Positions 9,109-16,905 of a stretch of DNA of 64,000 bases are shown here, piece by piece. The notes beneath the pieces were generated by a model. It saw only the letters and a list, made by a program, of their open reading frames with translations, ran no database searches and was not told where the DNA came from. The stretch is from Bdellovibrio sp. 28-41-41. Its GTDB lineage: Bacteria; Bdellovibrionota; Bdellovibrionia; Bdellovibrionales; Bdellovibrionaceae. Where the stretch lies: assembly GCA_002256935.1 (NCBI GenBank), contig NCGL01000001.1, positions 78,255 to 142,254 on the forward strand, written 5' to 3'. Made by a program: the position numbers and the translations under genes. Position 1 is the stretch's first letter, and every line of letters starts with the position of its first letter.

Positions 9109-10191
9109 TTAAGACGCAGGTCGTTTGACGGCATTGTTTGTCGCTGCTGTCATAGATTCCGTATCTTTGCCTAAGTACAATTTGGCATCGCTTGGAGCCA
9201 CTTTCCCTTTTTTAACCAAGTCATCGATGTATTTCTCGAAAGAAACCATGCCGGAACTTGAGCCCGTTTGGATCGCAGAAGGGATTTGATGAATCTTACC
9301 TTCACGAATCAAATTGGCCACGGCTTTTGTGCTTTTCAAAATTTCATAGGCAGCGACGCGACCTTGTCCATCGGCACGTGGGAATAGCGTTTGGGCTACA
9401 ACTCCACGCAAGCTCTCTGACAACATCGTTCTAATTTGCGCCTGCTGACCAGAAGGGAAAACGTCAATGATACGATCGATCGTTTTCGCCGCATTATTGG
9501 TGTGAAGAGTTCCAAACACGATATGACCGGTTTCCGCTGCTGTTAAGGCTAACGAAATAGTTTCTAAGTCACGAAGCTCGCCCACCAGCAAGATATCTGG
9601 ATCTTCCCGCAGAGCCGCTTTTAGAGCGTTTGAGAAAGATTTGGTGTGTGAACCCACTTCGCGTTGGTTGATAACAGATTTAATATTTTGATGAACGAAT
9701 TCGATCGGATCTTCAACCGTAATAATGTGCGATTCTGAAGTCATATTAATTTCGTGAATCATCGCTGCGAGTGTCGTAGATTTACCTGAACCCGTTGGAC
9801 CGGTAACAAGAATTAATCCGCGATCGCAATCGATCAAATCTAAGATTCCTTGAGGTAAGTTCAATTCCTGAGCTGATTTAATTTTCTCGGGGATAATCCT
9901 GAATACGCCAGCTAAACCTTTTCTTTGCATAAATATATTACAACGAAAGCGAGCTAGGCCCGCCACGGTATAAGCGCAGTCTAATTCCCATTTTTCGATA
10001 AACGATTTTTTTTGTTTTTCTGTTAAGATTTCAAATAAAAGACCCTGAACTTCTTGGCTCGTTAGCTCTTTGTAGTTCAGCGGCATCATTTTACCGTGAA
10101 GGCGCAAATAGGGCGGGGCTCCGCTTGTTAAATGCAAATCGGACGCATTCTGTTCCACCATGATTTTAAATAAGTCGTCTATTGCAGCCAA
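9109..10191 (-). CDS. pilT: Type IV pilus retraction ATPase PilT
   Basis: 360 aa, close to the usual PilT length of 345-380. The N-terminal PAS-like domain starts SDLHLTSGAPPYLRLHG. Walker A is GPTGSGKS (131-138). The Asp box, Walker B (DPDILLVGELRD) and the His box (GHIVFGTLHTNNAAKTIDRIIDVFP) follow in order. The C-terminal AIQTG-type motif reads IQTGSSSGM. GELRD replaces the common GEMRD. PilT disassembles pilin filaments to power retraction and twitching, and in predatory bacteria pili aid prey attachment. Downstream there is only the convergent exported protein. A PilF-like TPR lipoprotein occurs elsewhere in the window (25.8 kb). Confidence 0.95.
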   Translation of the reverse strand: MAAIDDLFKIMVEQNASDLHLTSGAPPYLRLHGKMMPLNYKELTSQEVQGLLFEILTEKQKKSFIEKWELDCAYTVAGLARFRCNIFMQRKGLAGVFRIIPEKIKSAQELNLPQGILDLIDCDRGLILVTGPTGSGKSTTLAAMIHEINMTSESHIITVEDPIEFVHQNIKSVINQREVGSHTKSFSNALKAALREDPDILLVGELRDLETISLALTAAETGHIVFGTLHTNNAAKTIDRIIDVFPSGQQAQIRTMLSESLRGVVAQTLFPRADGQGRVAAYEILKSTKAVANLIREGKIHQIPSAIQTGSSSGMVSFEKYIDDLVKKGKVAPSDAKLYLGKDTESMTAATNNAVKRPAS

Positions 10192-10362
10192 AACCCACTC
10201 CTTAGCAATTTCTAATCACCATTTGTATCGGCAGAGCCAGGAAAAATATAAGGGAAAAACGGGTCTAAGTTATTAAAATTAATTTCTTTTGCTGGACTCC
10301 ACTGGACTATTGTTTTAGAAAAATCGGTACACCGCTTGTGAAAGTACTGTAAAGGAAAGACC

Positions 10363-11895
10363 ATGGCCGCTGAAATCTTGATCAATGTTAGACCTCATGA
10401 GACTCGCGTTGCCTACGTCGACAAAGGAATCCTAACCGACCTGAAAATTGAACGTAAGACATCTCCGACCATGGTAGGGTCGATATTTCGCGGAGTGGTG
10501 CTGCGCGTACTTCCGGGCATGCAAGCGGCCTTTGTGGATATTGGTCTAGAAAAGGCGGCTTTCCTATATGTGGGCGATATTCGCGAAGACCTAGATTCTG
10601 ACAGTTACCCAATTCCTGATTTAGACCGGGAAGAGCCATTAGAAGAAACTGTTTTTAATGAAGAAGGCATTCCTCAAAAAAGTGAAAACAAAACTCCTAT
10701 TCAAGATTTAATTAAAGAAGGCCAAGCGCTGCTGGTTCAAGTAGCTAAAGACCCACTGGGTACTAAGGGCGCGCGTTTGACGACGCACATTTCTCTGCCG
10801 GGTCGATTCATCGTTTATCTACCGACGATTCGCCACCTAGGTATCTCTCGCCGAATAGAACATGAAGAAGAACGTGATCGTCTTAAAAATCTAGTTCAGA
10901 AAATTAATCCTCTAGGTGGTGTTATCGTGCGTACTGCCGGTGAGGGCGCTTCCGACGAGAATTTAAAATCAGATATCGACTATTTAGATCGTCTTTCAAA
11001 AGAAGTTTTGAAAAACTACGATAAAAAGAAAACGCCGGGATTGGTTCACCAAGAAATCGAAGTTGAGTTGCGTGCACTGCGCGATTTAATGAGCGAAGAA
11101 GTTGTCAGTGTTTGGGTGGATGACGCTGAAATTCATAAAAAAGTGAGCAAGTTCGTTACACAGCTAATGCCTAAGTATAAACAAAACATAATTTTGTACG
11201 AAGAGCCAAAGCCATTGTTTGATCTGTACGATGTGGAGCTAGAAGTTTCACGCTCACTAGATAGAAAAATCTGGTTAAAATCAGGTGGTTATATCGTTAT
11301 TGATGAGGCCGAAGCTTTGGTCGTTATCGATGTGAACACTGGTCGATTTGTAGGCAAAAAAGATCTTGAAGACACGATTCTAAAAACAAATTTGGAATCC
11401 GTGAAAGAAATTGCCCATCAATTAAGAATTAGAAATTGCGGCGGTATCATCATTATCGATTTCATCGACATGGAAAAAGAAAGCCACCGTGAAAAAATTT
11501 TAGACGGGCTCAGGGAAGAAGTTTTAAAAGACCGCGGTAAAGTGAATGTATTGTCGATGTCATCACTAGGTTTAGTGGAAATGACTCGAAAACGCACTAG
11601 ACCTAGTTTAATCAAGATACTTTGTGAGCCGTGCAGCTACTGCGACGGTCACGGGTATATCAAACGCAAATCAACTGTTGCGAATGAAATTTTCCGCGAA
11701 CTAGAGCGTGAAATTGGAATGATCGACAATTCAAAAAGCAGCTTTGCGGTTCATTGCCGTAGTGAAATTGTGGACTGGATTTACGAGTTTGAGGGCAAAA
11801 CACTAGAACATCTTGAAAAAAAGTTAAAGAAATCAGTTACTTTTAAGATTGAACCTAGCTATCATATCGAGCAATATGAGTTGTTCATAAAGTAA
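10363..11895 (+). CDS. rng: Ribonuclease G/E family endoribonuclease
   Basis: 510 aa, the RNase G-type length without the long RNase E scaffold tail. An S1 RNA-binding domain occupies about 35-130 (IFRGVVLRVLPGMQAAFVDIGLEKAAFLY). The catalytic Mg-binding region has VIDVNTGRFVG and GGIIIIDFIDM, and the Zn-link region has C-E-P-C-S-Y-C followed by DGHG. It matures rRNA 5' ends and cleaves AU-rich single-stranded mRNA. AAAGGAAAG precedes the ATG. It lies upstream of rplU-rpmA-obgE, an arrangement common in proteobacteria. It is divergent from pilT. Confidence 0.93.
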   Translation: MAAEILINVRPHETRVAYVDKGILTDLKIERKTSPTMVGSIFRGVVLRVLPGMQAAFVDIGLEKAAFLYVGDIREDLDSDSYPIPDLDREEPLEETVFNEEGIPQKSENKTPIQDLIKEGQALLVQVAKDPLGTKGARLTTHISLPGRFIVYLPTIRHLGISRRIEHEEERDRLKNLVQKINPLGGVIVRTAGEGASDENLKSDIDYLDRLSKEVLKNYDKKKTPGLVHQEIEVELRALRDLMSEEVVSVWVDDAEIHKKVSKFVTQLMPKYKQNIILYEEPKPLFDLYDVELEVSRSLDRKIWLKSGGYIVIDEAEALVVIDVNTGRFVGKKDLEDTILKTNLESVKEIAHQLRIRNCGGIIIIDFIDMEKESHREKILDGLREEVLKDRGKVNVLSMSSLGLVEMTRKRTRPSLIKILCEPCSYCDGHGYIKRKSTVANEIFRELEREIGMIDNSKSSFAVHCRSEIVDWIYEFEGKTLEHLEKKLKKSVTFKIEPSYHIEQYELFIK

Positions 11896-11906
11896 TGATT
11901 AAAATA

Positions 11907-11954
11907 TTGACAGACCGCAATCGGGATGGCATTTACTTCGAGGTTTAATCCCGA
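11907..11954 (+). promoter_or_regulatory. Candidate rplU promoter / leader hairpin
   Basis: A perfect -35 TTGACA (11907-11912) is followed at 17 nt by a poor -10 (CATTTA). Overlapping it, TCGGGAT (11921-11927) and ATCCCGA (11948-11954) form a 7-bp inverted repeat, which transcripts reading through from rng could fold. Ribosomal protein operons often have autoregulatory leaders; whether this one does is inference. The rplU SD (GGAGG) follows at 11962-11966. Confidence 0.35.
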
Positions 11955-11972
11955 ATCCTGTGGAGGATAATA

Positions 11973-12566
11973 ATGTACGCAGTAATTAAAACTGGTGGAA
12001 AACAATACACCGTAAAACCTGGCGATGTAGTTCAAGTTGAAAAATTAGAACAAAACTTAGGAACTGAATTTGAGATAACTGAAGTTCTTGTTGTTGGCGG
12101 TGACACAACTGTTATTGGCCAGCCTCTTGTAAAAGGTGCCAAAGTAACTGTAGTTGTGACTAAACAAGGTCGCGACAGAAAAGTGATCGTATTCAAAAAG
12201 AAACGTCGTCACTCTTTCAGAAAATTCAAAAATCACAAACAACCGTTCACAGAAATTTTTGTTAAATCAATCACTTCTGATGGCAAAACAGCAACTTCTG
12301 ATTCTCAACCAGTTGTAACTGATATGGCCGCGGTAAGAGCACAAAGAATTCAAGATAAAGTTCAAGCACGTAGAGAACGTGTTGAAGCTAAAGTCGGCAG
12401 CAGCAAAGCGGTTTCTCATGAAGAAACAAAAACGTTAACTACTAAGAAGAAAGCTTCTAAGAAAGTAGCGAAAAAAGCAGCAGCAAAAAAAGTGTCTCCA
12501 AAGAAAGCCGCAGCTAAGAAATCAGCTAAAGCTAAAAAGACATCTAAAAAAGCAACTAAGAAGTAA
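11973..12566 (+). CDS. rplU: 50S ribosomal protein L21 with long Lys/Ala-rich C-terminal tail
   Basis: The first ~105 residues are a complete bL21 (MYAVIKTGGKQYTVKPGD, KVIVFKKKRRHSFRKFKNHKQ), a 50S subunit protein that contacts 23S rRNA. The protein is 197 aa instead of the usual ~103. The extra ~85 residues start with a helical linker (AAVRAQRIQDKVQARRERVE) and end in some 45 residues made almost only of Lys, Ala, Ser and Thr (KKAAAKKSAKAKK type). This histone-H1-like composition suggests nucleic acid binding. A separate 24-aa peptide gene at 39.5 kb has the same composition. It is co-transcribed with rpmA, 26 nt downstream, and has a GGAGG Shine-Dalgarno. Confidence 0.95.
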   Translation: MYAVIKTGGKQYTVKPGDVVQVEKLEQNLGTEFEITEVLVVGGDTTVIGQPLVKGAKVTVVVTKQGRDRKVIVFKKKRRHSFRKFKNHKQPFTEIFVKSITSDGKTATSDSQPVVTDMAAVRAQRIQDKVQARRERVEAKVGSSKAVSHEETKTLTTKKKASKKVAKKAAAKKVSPKKAAAKKSAKAKKTSKKATKK

Positions 12567-12592
12567 ACGGATTTAGGTAAGAGGGAGTTAGT

Positions 12593-12853
12593 ATGGCATC
12601 GAAGAAGGCAGGCGGTAGTACCAAGAACGGACGTGATTCAAACAGTCAACGTCTTGGCGTAAAACGTTTTGGTGGCGAAAAAGTTTTAGCTGGAACAATT
12701 ATTGTTAGACAACGCGGAACTAAGTTTCATGTTGGTAATAACGTACGCGTAGGCAGAGACTGGACAATTTATTCGACTATCGAAGGCGTTGTTAAATTTG
12801 AACGCGAGAGCAAGCTTAAACTAAAAGTTTCTGTTTACCCTAAAGCTGTTTAA
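12593..12853 (+). CDS. rpmA: 50S ribosomal protein L27
   Basis: 86 aa, a normal length. The N-terminus [20 protein letters not shown] and [23 protein letters not shown] are the bL27 signatures; the flexible N-terminus reaches the peptidyl transferase centre. There is no N-terminal extension of the type cleaved in Firmicutes. It is second in the rplU-rpmA operon, has a good SD (GAGGGAG) and is followed by an intrinsic terminator at 12886. Confidence 0.97.
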   Translation: MASKKAGGSTKNGRDSNSQRLGVKRFGGEKVLAGTIIVRQRGTKFHVGNNVRVGRDWTIYSTIEGVVKFERESKLKLKVSVYPKAV

Positions 12854-12885
12854 TTAAAACACGTATTTTTACATAGAGTTTTTAC

Positions 12886-12911
12886 AAAGGGAGTTTTTAA
12901 CTCCCTTTTTT
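12886..12911 (+). terminator. Intrinsic terminator after rpmA
   Basis: AAAGGGAG and CTCCCTTT flank the 7-base loop TTTTTAA, and the stem runs into a T-run (CTCCCTTTTTT). It ends the rplU-rpmA transcript before obgE. Confidence 0.85.
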
Positions 12912-12962
12912 CATATTTCCCATCTAGATAATACCTTCAAGTATTACAAAGTAGTTCAAGTT

Positions 12963-14000
12963 ATGAGATTTATCGATGAAATTAGAATAGTGATTGGTTC
13001 CGGCCATGGCGGCCCGGGTGCAGTAAGTTTCCGTCGTGAGGCAATGACTCCTCGTGGTGGTCCAGATGGCGGTGACGGCGGCAAAGGCGGCGATCTTATT
13101 CTAAGAGCGACTCCGCATTTGAACTCTTTAGTTGATTACCGTGCGAATAAAAAATATATCGCAAAAAATGGTCTACCTGGCGAGGGGGCTAAATCTTCCG
13201 GCGCTAATGGCGACGACATGGTTTTGCTTTTGCCAAAAGGTACCATCATCAGAAACATGGAAGGCCAAGTCCTAGCGGATCTTGCCGAAATGGACGAGCA
13301 CACGCTTCTAAAAGGTGGGCGCGGCGGTAAAGGAAATCATTTCTTTAAAACTTCTGTTAATCAAGCTCCTGAGCACGCTCAGCCCGGTGAGGGCGGCGAA
13401 GAGATGGAAGTTACGCTAGAATTAAAACTAATCGCTGATGTCGGTATCATTGGATTTCCAAACGCGGGAAAATCGACACTTATTTCTAGAATCTCGGCAG
13501 CAAAACCTAAAATCGCTGATTATCCATTTACAACCCTAGTTCCAAACTTAGGCGTCGTTAAAGTCGCTGATTTTAAATCCTTTGTGGTCGCGGATATTCC
13601 GGGACTTGTAAAAGGCGCGCATCTAGGCGTTGGCTTAGGTATTCAATTTTTAAAACATATCGAACGTACAAAATTCTTTATCCATTTAGTGGATGCCTCG
13701 GGTTTATCTCAACGTGATCCTCTGCAAGATTACGAAGATATTAATCATGAACTAAAAATGTACGATGAGTCCAATAAAGACAAAGATGGCTTTTTCCCTT
13801 TGGCGAATCGAACGCAATTTGCAGTTTTAAATAAAATCGATACTTTGTCTGAAGCACAACTTACAAAATTAAAATCAGATTTTCAAAAACGATATAACGT
13901 TAAATTGATCGCAATCTCAGCATACACTGGCAAAAATATCGCCGAGCTTATGACGTTCTTAACTAAAAATCTTTTTGAACAGGAAGAGAACAACACATGA
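12963..14000 (+). CDS. obgE: GTPase Obg/CgtA, ribosome assembly
   Basis: 345 aa. The N-terminal Obg fold is Gly-rich (about 1-158; GGPDGGDGGKGGDLILRA, RGGKGNHFFKTS). The G domain has G1 GFPNAGKST, switch region TTLVPNLGVV, G3 DIPGLVKGAHLGVGLG and G4 NKID. There is no C-terminal OCT domain, which is common in proteobacterial Obg. It binds the 50S subunit late in assembly and responds to (p)ppGpp in other bacteria. Its stop overlaps the nadD-rsfS start by 4 nt (ATGA), so translation is coupled, and both neighbours on either side are ribosome-linked. Confidence 0.95.
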   Translation: MRFIDEIRIVIGSGHGGPGAVSFRREAMTPRGGPDGGDGGKGGDLILRATPHLNSLVDYRANKKYIAKNGLPGEGAKSSGANGDDMVLLLPKGTIIRNMEGQVLADLAEMDEHTLLKGGRGGKGNHFFKTSVNQAPEHAQPGEGGEEMEVTLELKLIADVGIIGFPNAGKSTLISRISAAKPKIADYPFTTLVPNLGVVKVADFKSFVVADIPGLVKGAHLGVGLGIQFLKHIERTKFFIHLVDASGLSQRDPLQDYEDINHELKMYDESNKDKDGFFPLANRTQFAVLNKIDTLSEAQLTKLKSDFQKRYNVKLIAISAYTGKNIAELMTFLTKNLFEQEENNT

Positions 14001-15007
14001 AAATTGGATTATTCGGTGGCACATTCAATCCACCTCACTTAGGACATATTAACAGCATTGAAACTGTTAGACGTAAAATGGGTTTAGATAAGATTTTTCT
14101 TATTCCTGCCTTCCAGAACCCTATTAAAAAAGAATTAGACGGGCCGCCGCCAGAGCACCGCCTAAATATGGTTAAAGCGGCTGTACAAGGATATGAGAAA
14201 CAGTTTGAAGTCGACACTCAAGAACTTACCCGCAAAGGTATGAGCTACACGAAAGACACTATTGCTGAATACCGTAAAACGTATGAAGCAAAAGAGCTAT
14301 TCTTGATCTTGGGCGCAGATAATTTAGATACCTTTGATAAATGGAAAGATTATAAAAAGATTCTAGAAGAAACTAATTTGATTATCACGACTCGTCCGGG
14401 TCACGATATACCTCATGAGAAATCTGACCTTCCAAAATTCTTGCAGGATCTAACTGCTGATTTGGAGTTTAACTTTATCGAGTTAACTACAGGTCGAAGT
14501 ATCCAGTTTGTGACTTTGGATGATATCGAAGTTTCCTCGACCGAGTTACGCAAGAAATTGCGTACAGGTCGCCCAGTTACTAAGTATTTACCTTTGGCTG
14601 TGGAAAACTACATCAAGGAACATGGCTTATATCGCGATTTTGGCCAAAAAGTTAAAGACTACAAACAGTTCGCATTGTTTTGCTCGAATATCCTAGAAGA
14701 CAAAAAAGGTATCATGACTCACAGCTATGATTTAACCAACATGTCGGCTCCTGCTGAGTACACGGTGATTTCATCAGGTACATCAACTCGTCATGCGGTT
14801 TCGTTAGCAGATTCTTTAACTGGGGCAGTAAAAGACGAATTCAATTTATTGCCTCAGAGTGTTGAGGGAACTGAAGAAGGTCGCTGGGTTGTTATCGATT
14901 ATGGCGCTTTAATCGTTCATATTTTTTATGATTTCGTTCGCCAAGAGTACAATTTAGAGAGACTTTGGAAAGACGCTGTTCCATTAAAAAATAATTTATT
15001 AAAATAA
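13997..15007 (+). CDS. nadD: NadD-RsfS fusion: nicotinate-nucleotide adenylyltransferase plus ribosome silencing factor
   Basis: 336 aa made of two normally separate proteins. Residues 1 to about 210 are NadD, with nucleotide-binding GGTFNPPHLGH and the C-terminal SSTELRKKLRTGRP; it makes deamido-NAD from NaMN and ATP. Residues about 222-336 are RsfS/RsfA (DUF143), with SSGTSTRHAVSLADSL, GRWVVIDYGALIVHIF and EYNLERLWKDA. RsfS binds uL14 and blocks subunit joining in starvation. The two genes are adjacent in many bacteria (nadD-rsfS-rlmH), so a stop-codon loss could have fused them. No frame change is visible at the junction. Confidence 0.93.
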   Translation: MKIGLFGGTFNPPHLGHINSIETVRRKMGLDKIFLIPAFQNPIKKELDGPPPEHRLNMVKAAVQGYEKQFEVDTQELTRKGMSYTKDTIAEYRKTYEAKELFLILGADNLDTFDKWKDYKKILEETNLIITTRPGHDIPHEKSDLPKFLQDLTADLEFNFIELTTGRSIQFVTLDDIEVSSTELRKKLRTGRPVTKYLPLAVENYIKEHGLYRDFGQKVKDYKQFALFCSNILEDKKGIMTHSYDLTNMSAPAEYTVISSGTSTRHAVSLADSLTGAVKDEFNLLPQSVEGTEEGRWVVIDYGALIVHIFYDFVRQEYNLERLWKDAVPLKNNLLK

Positions 15008-15033
15008 GATACTGACTAAAGAAGTTGGCGTAA

Positions 15034-15504
15034 ATGAAACTCGTTTTACTTAATTTTCAAACAAGTAAAGAACCTTGGTTTCAAAGTGCCAACGATGTCT
15101 ACAGCGAAAAAATTTCGCATTTCCTGCCGTTCGAAGTTAAAACACTCAAGGCCCAAACCAATGATCGCGATCAGCGCGATGTTCGCGTCCGTAAAGAGGG
15201 CCAGGCGCTGCTAGATATTCTAAAACCGGATGATTTCTTAGTTTTGCTTGATGAAAAAGGGCAATCGATGGATTCGGTCAAGTTTTCCGAACACCTCAAT
15301 CGAATTTTGGGCTCTGGGAAAAAACAGGTCTATTTTTTGATCGGCGGTCCTTATGGTGTCAGCGACGAAATTAAAAAACGTGCGTCTTTAAAAGTGAATC
15401 TATCGCCGTTTACCTTGAATCACTTAGTGGCTCAGGTTGTTTTGCTCGAACAAATTTACCGTGGCTTTATGATTTTAAAGAATCTTCCTTACCATAATCC
15501 TTAA
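15034..15504 (+). CDS. rlmH: 23S rRNA (pseudouridine1915-N3)-methyltransferase RlmH
   Basis: 156 aa, the family's normal size. SPOUT-class features are visible in the C-terminal half: LLDEKGQSMDS, VYFLIGGPYGVSDEIKKRA and LSPFTLNHLVAQVVLLEQIYRG, which form the trefoil knot that binds SAM. It methylates pseudouridine 1915 in helix 69 of assembled 70S ribosomes. It follows the NadD-RsfS fusion by 26 nt, the conserved order. Confidence 0.95.
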   Translation: MKLVLLNFQTSKEPWFQSANDVYSEKISHFLPFEVKTLKAQTNDRDQRDVRVRKEGQALLDILKPDDFLVLLDEKGQSMDSVKFSEHLNRILGSGKKQVYFLIGGPYGVSDEIKKRASLKVNLSPFTLNHLVAQVVLLEQIYRGFMILKNLPYHNP

Positions 15505-15599
15505 ATTCAGCCAGTTATCGAAACTAGAATAGTGCGGCGGACACGGACAGCGAGCCTGGGCAGCCTGATGTTGGCTATTGATTCGCAAAATATGGAAAA

Positions 15600-16232
15600 A
15601 TGTTTCCAGAATTTTTATCAATAGGGCTCCATTCCTGTTTGCATTGCGGCTCGTTCAGTGTTTGGGAATCATTATTATGTTTTCAATGTGAACGAAAACT
15701 GTTTGAAGTCTCTATGAACCAAATTGAATTCAGCCGCGAAGTTAAAAACATCACCTGCCTGTCATTGTTTCGCTGGCAGAAAGATCGCAATAGAATATTA
15801 AATAGGTTATCCATGGCTCTGAAGGGCCAATTTCAAGGACCGGCCTGGAACTACTACGCTGAGCGGTTTTTAGACGAATGGTTAAAGCAAGATACGCTCG
15901 CAATTTCAGCGGTTTTTGTGCCGTGTCCAGCGATCAACGATGCCCACGATCATGCGTATTTGTTTGCTAAAGCTTTAGCAAAACTAACGGGTATCCCGCT
16001 TTTGAATGCCCTCCAGAGGGTAGATGTTAAGGAGCAAAAGCGGATGAGTCGTTTAGAGCGGCAACGCCTTTTGGAAACTAAGTTCGTTTTAAGACCAAAT
16101 ATAAATGAAAAATTTTCTCACGTTTACTTCGTGGATGACATAATAACGACGGGAACCACGATTCAGGCGGCTAAAGAGCACCTAAAGAAGCTCGGCCATG
16201 TAAAAGCGTTATCGTTAATAATTAGAGAGTGA
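15600..16232 (+). CDS. comF: ComF-like phosphoribosyltransferase-fold protein
   Basis: 210 aa. The N-terminus carries a zinc-ribbon pair (CLHC and CFQC). The C-terminus carries the PRPP-binding loop VYFVDDIITTGTTIQ and the VPCPA and KRMSRLERQR segments typical of ComF/GntX. ComF helps import single-stranded DNA during transformation in competent species; GntX-type members have other or unknown roles. The ATG at 15600 starts just before the zinc ribbon, so the start is plausible, although no strong SD is seen. It stands between rlmH and lolA in one direction. Confidence 0.85.
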   Translation: MFPEFLSIGLHSCLHCGSFSVWESLLCFQCERKLFEVSMNQIEFSREVKNITCLSLFRWQKDRNRILNRLSMALKGQFQGPAWNYYAERFLDEWLKQDTLAISAVFVPCPAINDAHDHAYLFAKALAKLTGIPLLNALQRVDVKEQKRMSRLERQRLLETKFVLRPNINEKFSHVYFVDDIITTGTTIQAAKEHLKKLGHVKALSLIIRE

Positions 16233-16263
16233 AAACCCTAAGTGTTTGATATATAAAGGTTTG

Positions 16264-16905
16264 ATGAAATTCATTTTGCCTTTTCTATCTCTTTTTACAT
16301 TTTTCGCAAATGTAAGTGCTCAAGCTGCGCAGTCACCACTAGACGAAGTAGTTTCTAAATATCGCACTTCAAAATTAGTCAGCATGGATGTTGTGAAAAC
16401 TGTGAAATCAAAAGTTCTTAGCAAAGAAACTAAATTTGTTGGAAAGATCTATTTATCACAATCTAAATTTCGTTGGGACACGGATACGCCAGAAAAAACT
16501 CAAATTATTTTTGATGGCAAAACTATTTGGAATGTTCAACACCCAAGCGCGGAATTGCCGGGTCCAATTCAAGTGGCGAAATCTAAAGTTGATAAAAACA
16601 CAAAGAAACAAATTTTGTTAGCGACCCTTTTGGGAACTTCTGAAGTGAAGAAGAACTTCAAAGTTTTAAAAACTGAAGTGCAAAAAGACGAGAAATTGTA
16701 TTTCCTGGAACCTAAAGGCAGTGATTTGCAAGTTAAGGATCTGGTTATTCATATCGCGAGTAAAAAAATTAGCGGGATTTCATTTAAAGATGATATTGGC
16801 AATCAAACAGATATGAATTTCAAAAATGTAGAATTTAGCAAAAAAGAAAAATCAAAGTTGTTCAATTACGCGCCTCCAAAAGACGCACAGGTGATTACGT
16901 TATGA
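16264..16905 (+). CDS. lolA: LolA-like outer-membrane lipoprotein carrier
   Basis: 213 aa from ATG 16264 (preceded by AAAGG; a TTG at 16246 is less likely). The signal peptide is MKFILPFLSLFTFFANVSAQA. The mature part has the LolA pattern of SMDVVKTVKS, YLSQSKFRWDTDTPEKTQIIFDGKTIW and later KDLVIHIASKKISGISFKDDIGNQTDMNF. LolA shuttles lipoproteins across the periplasm from LolCDE to the outer membrane. Lys-rich overall. Its stop overlaps the rimO start by 4 nt (ATGA). Confidence 0.85.
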   Translation: MKFILPFLSLFTFFANVSAQAAQSPLDEVVSKYRTSKLVSMDVVKTVKSKVLSKETKFVGKIYLSQSKFRWDTDTPEKTQIIFDGKTIWNVQHPSAELPGPIQVAKSKVDKNTKKQILLATLLGTSEVKKNFKVLKTEVQKDEKLYFLEPKGSDLQVKDLVIHIASKKISGISFKDDIGNQTDMNFKNVEFSKKEKSKLFNYAPPKDAQVITL

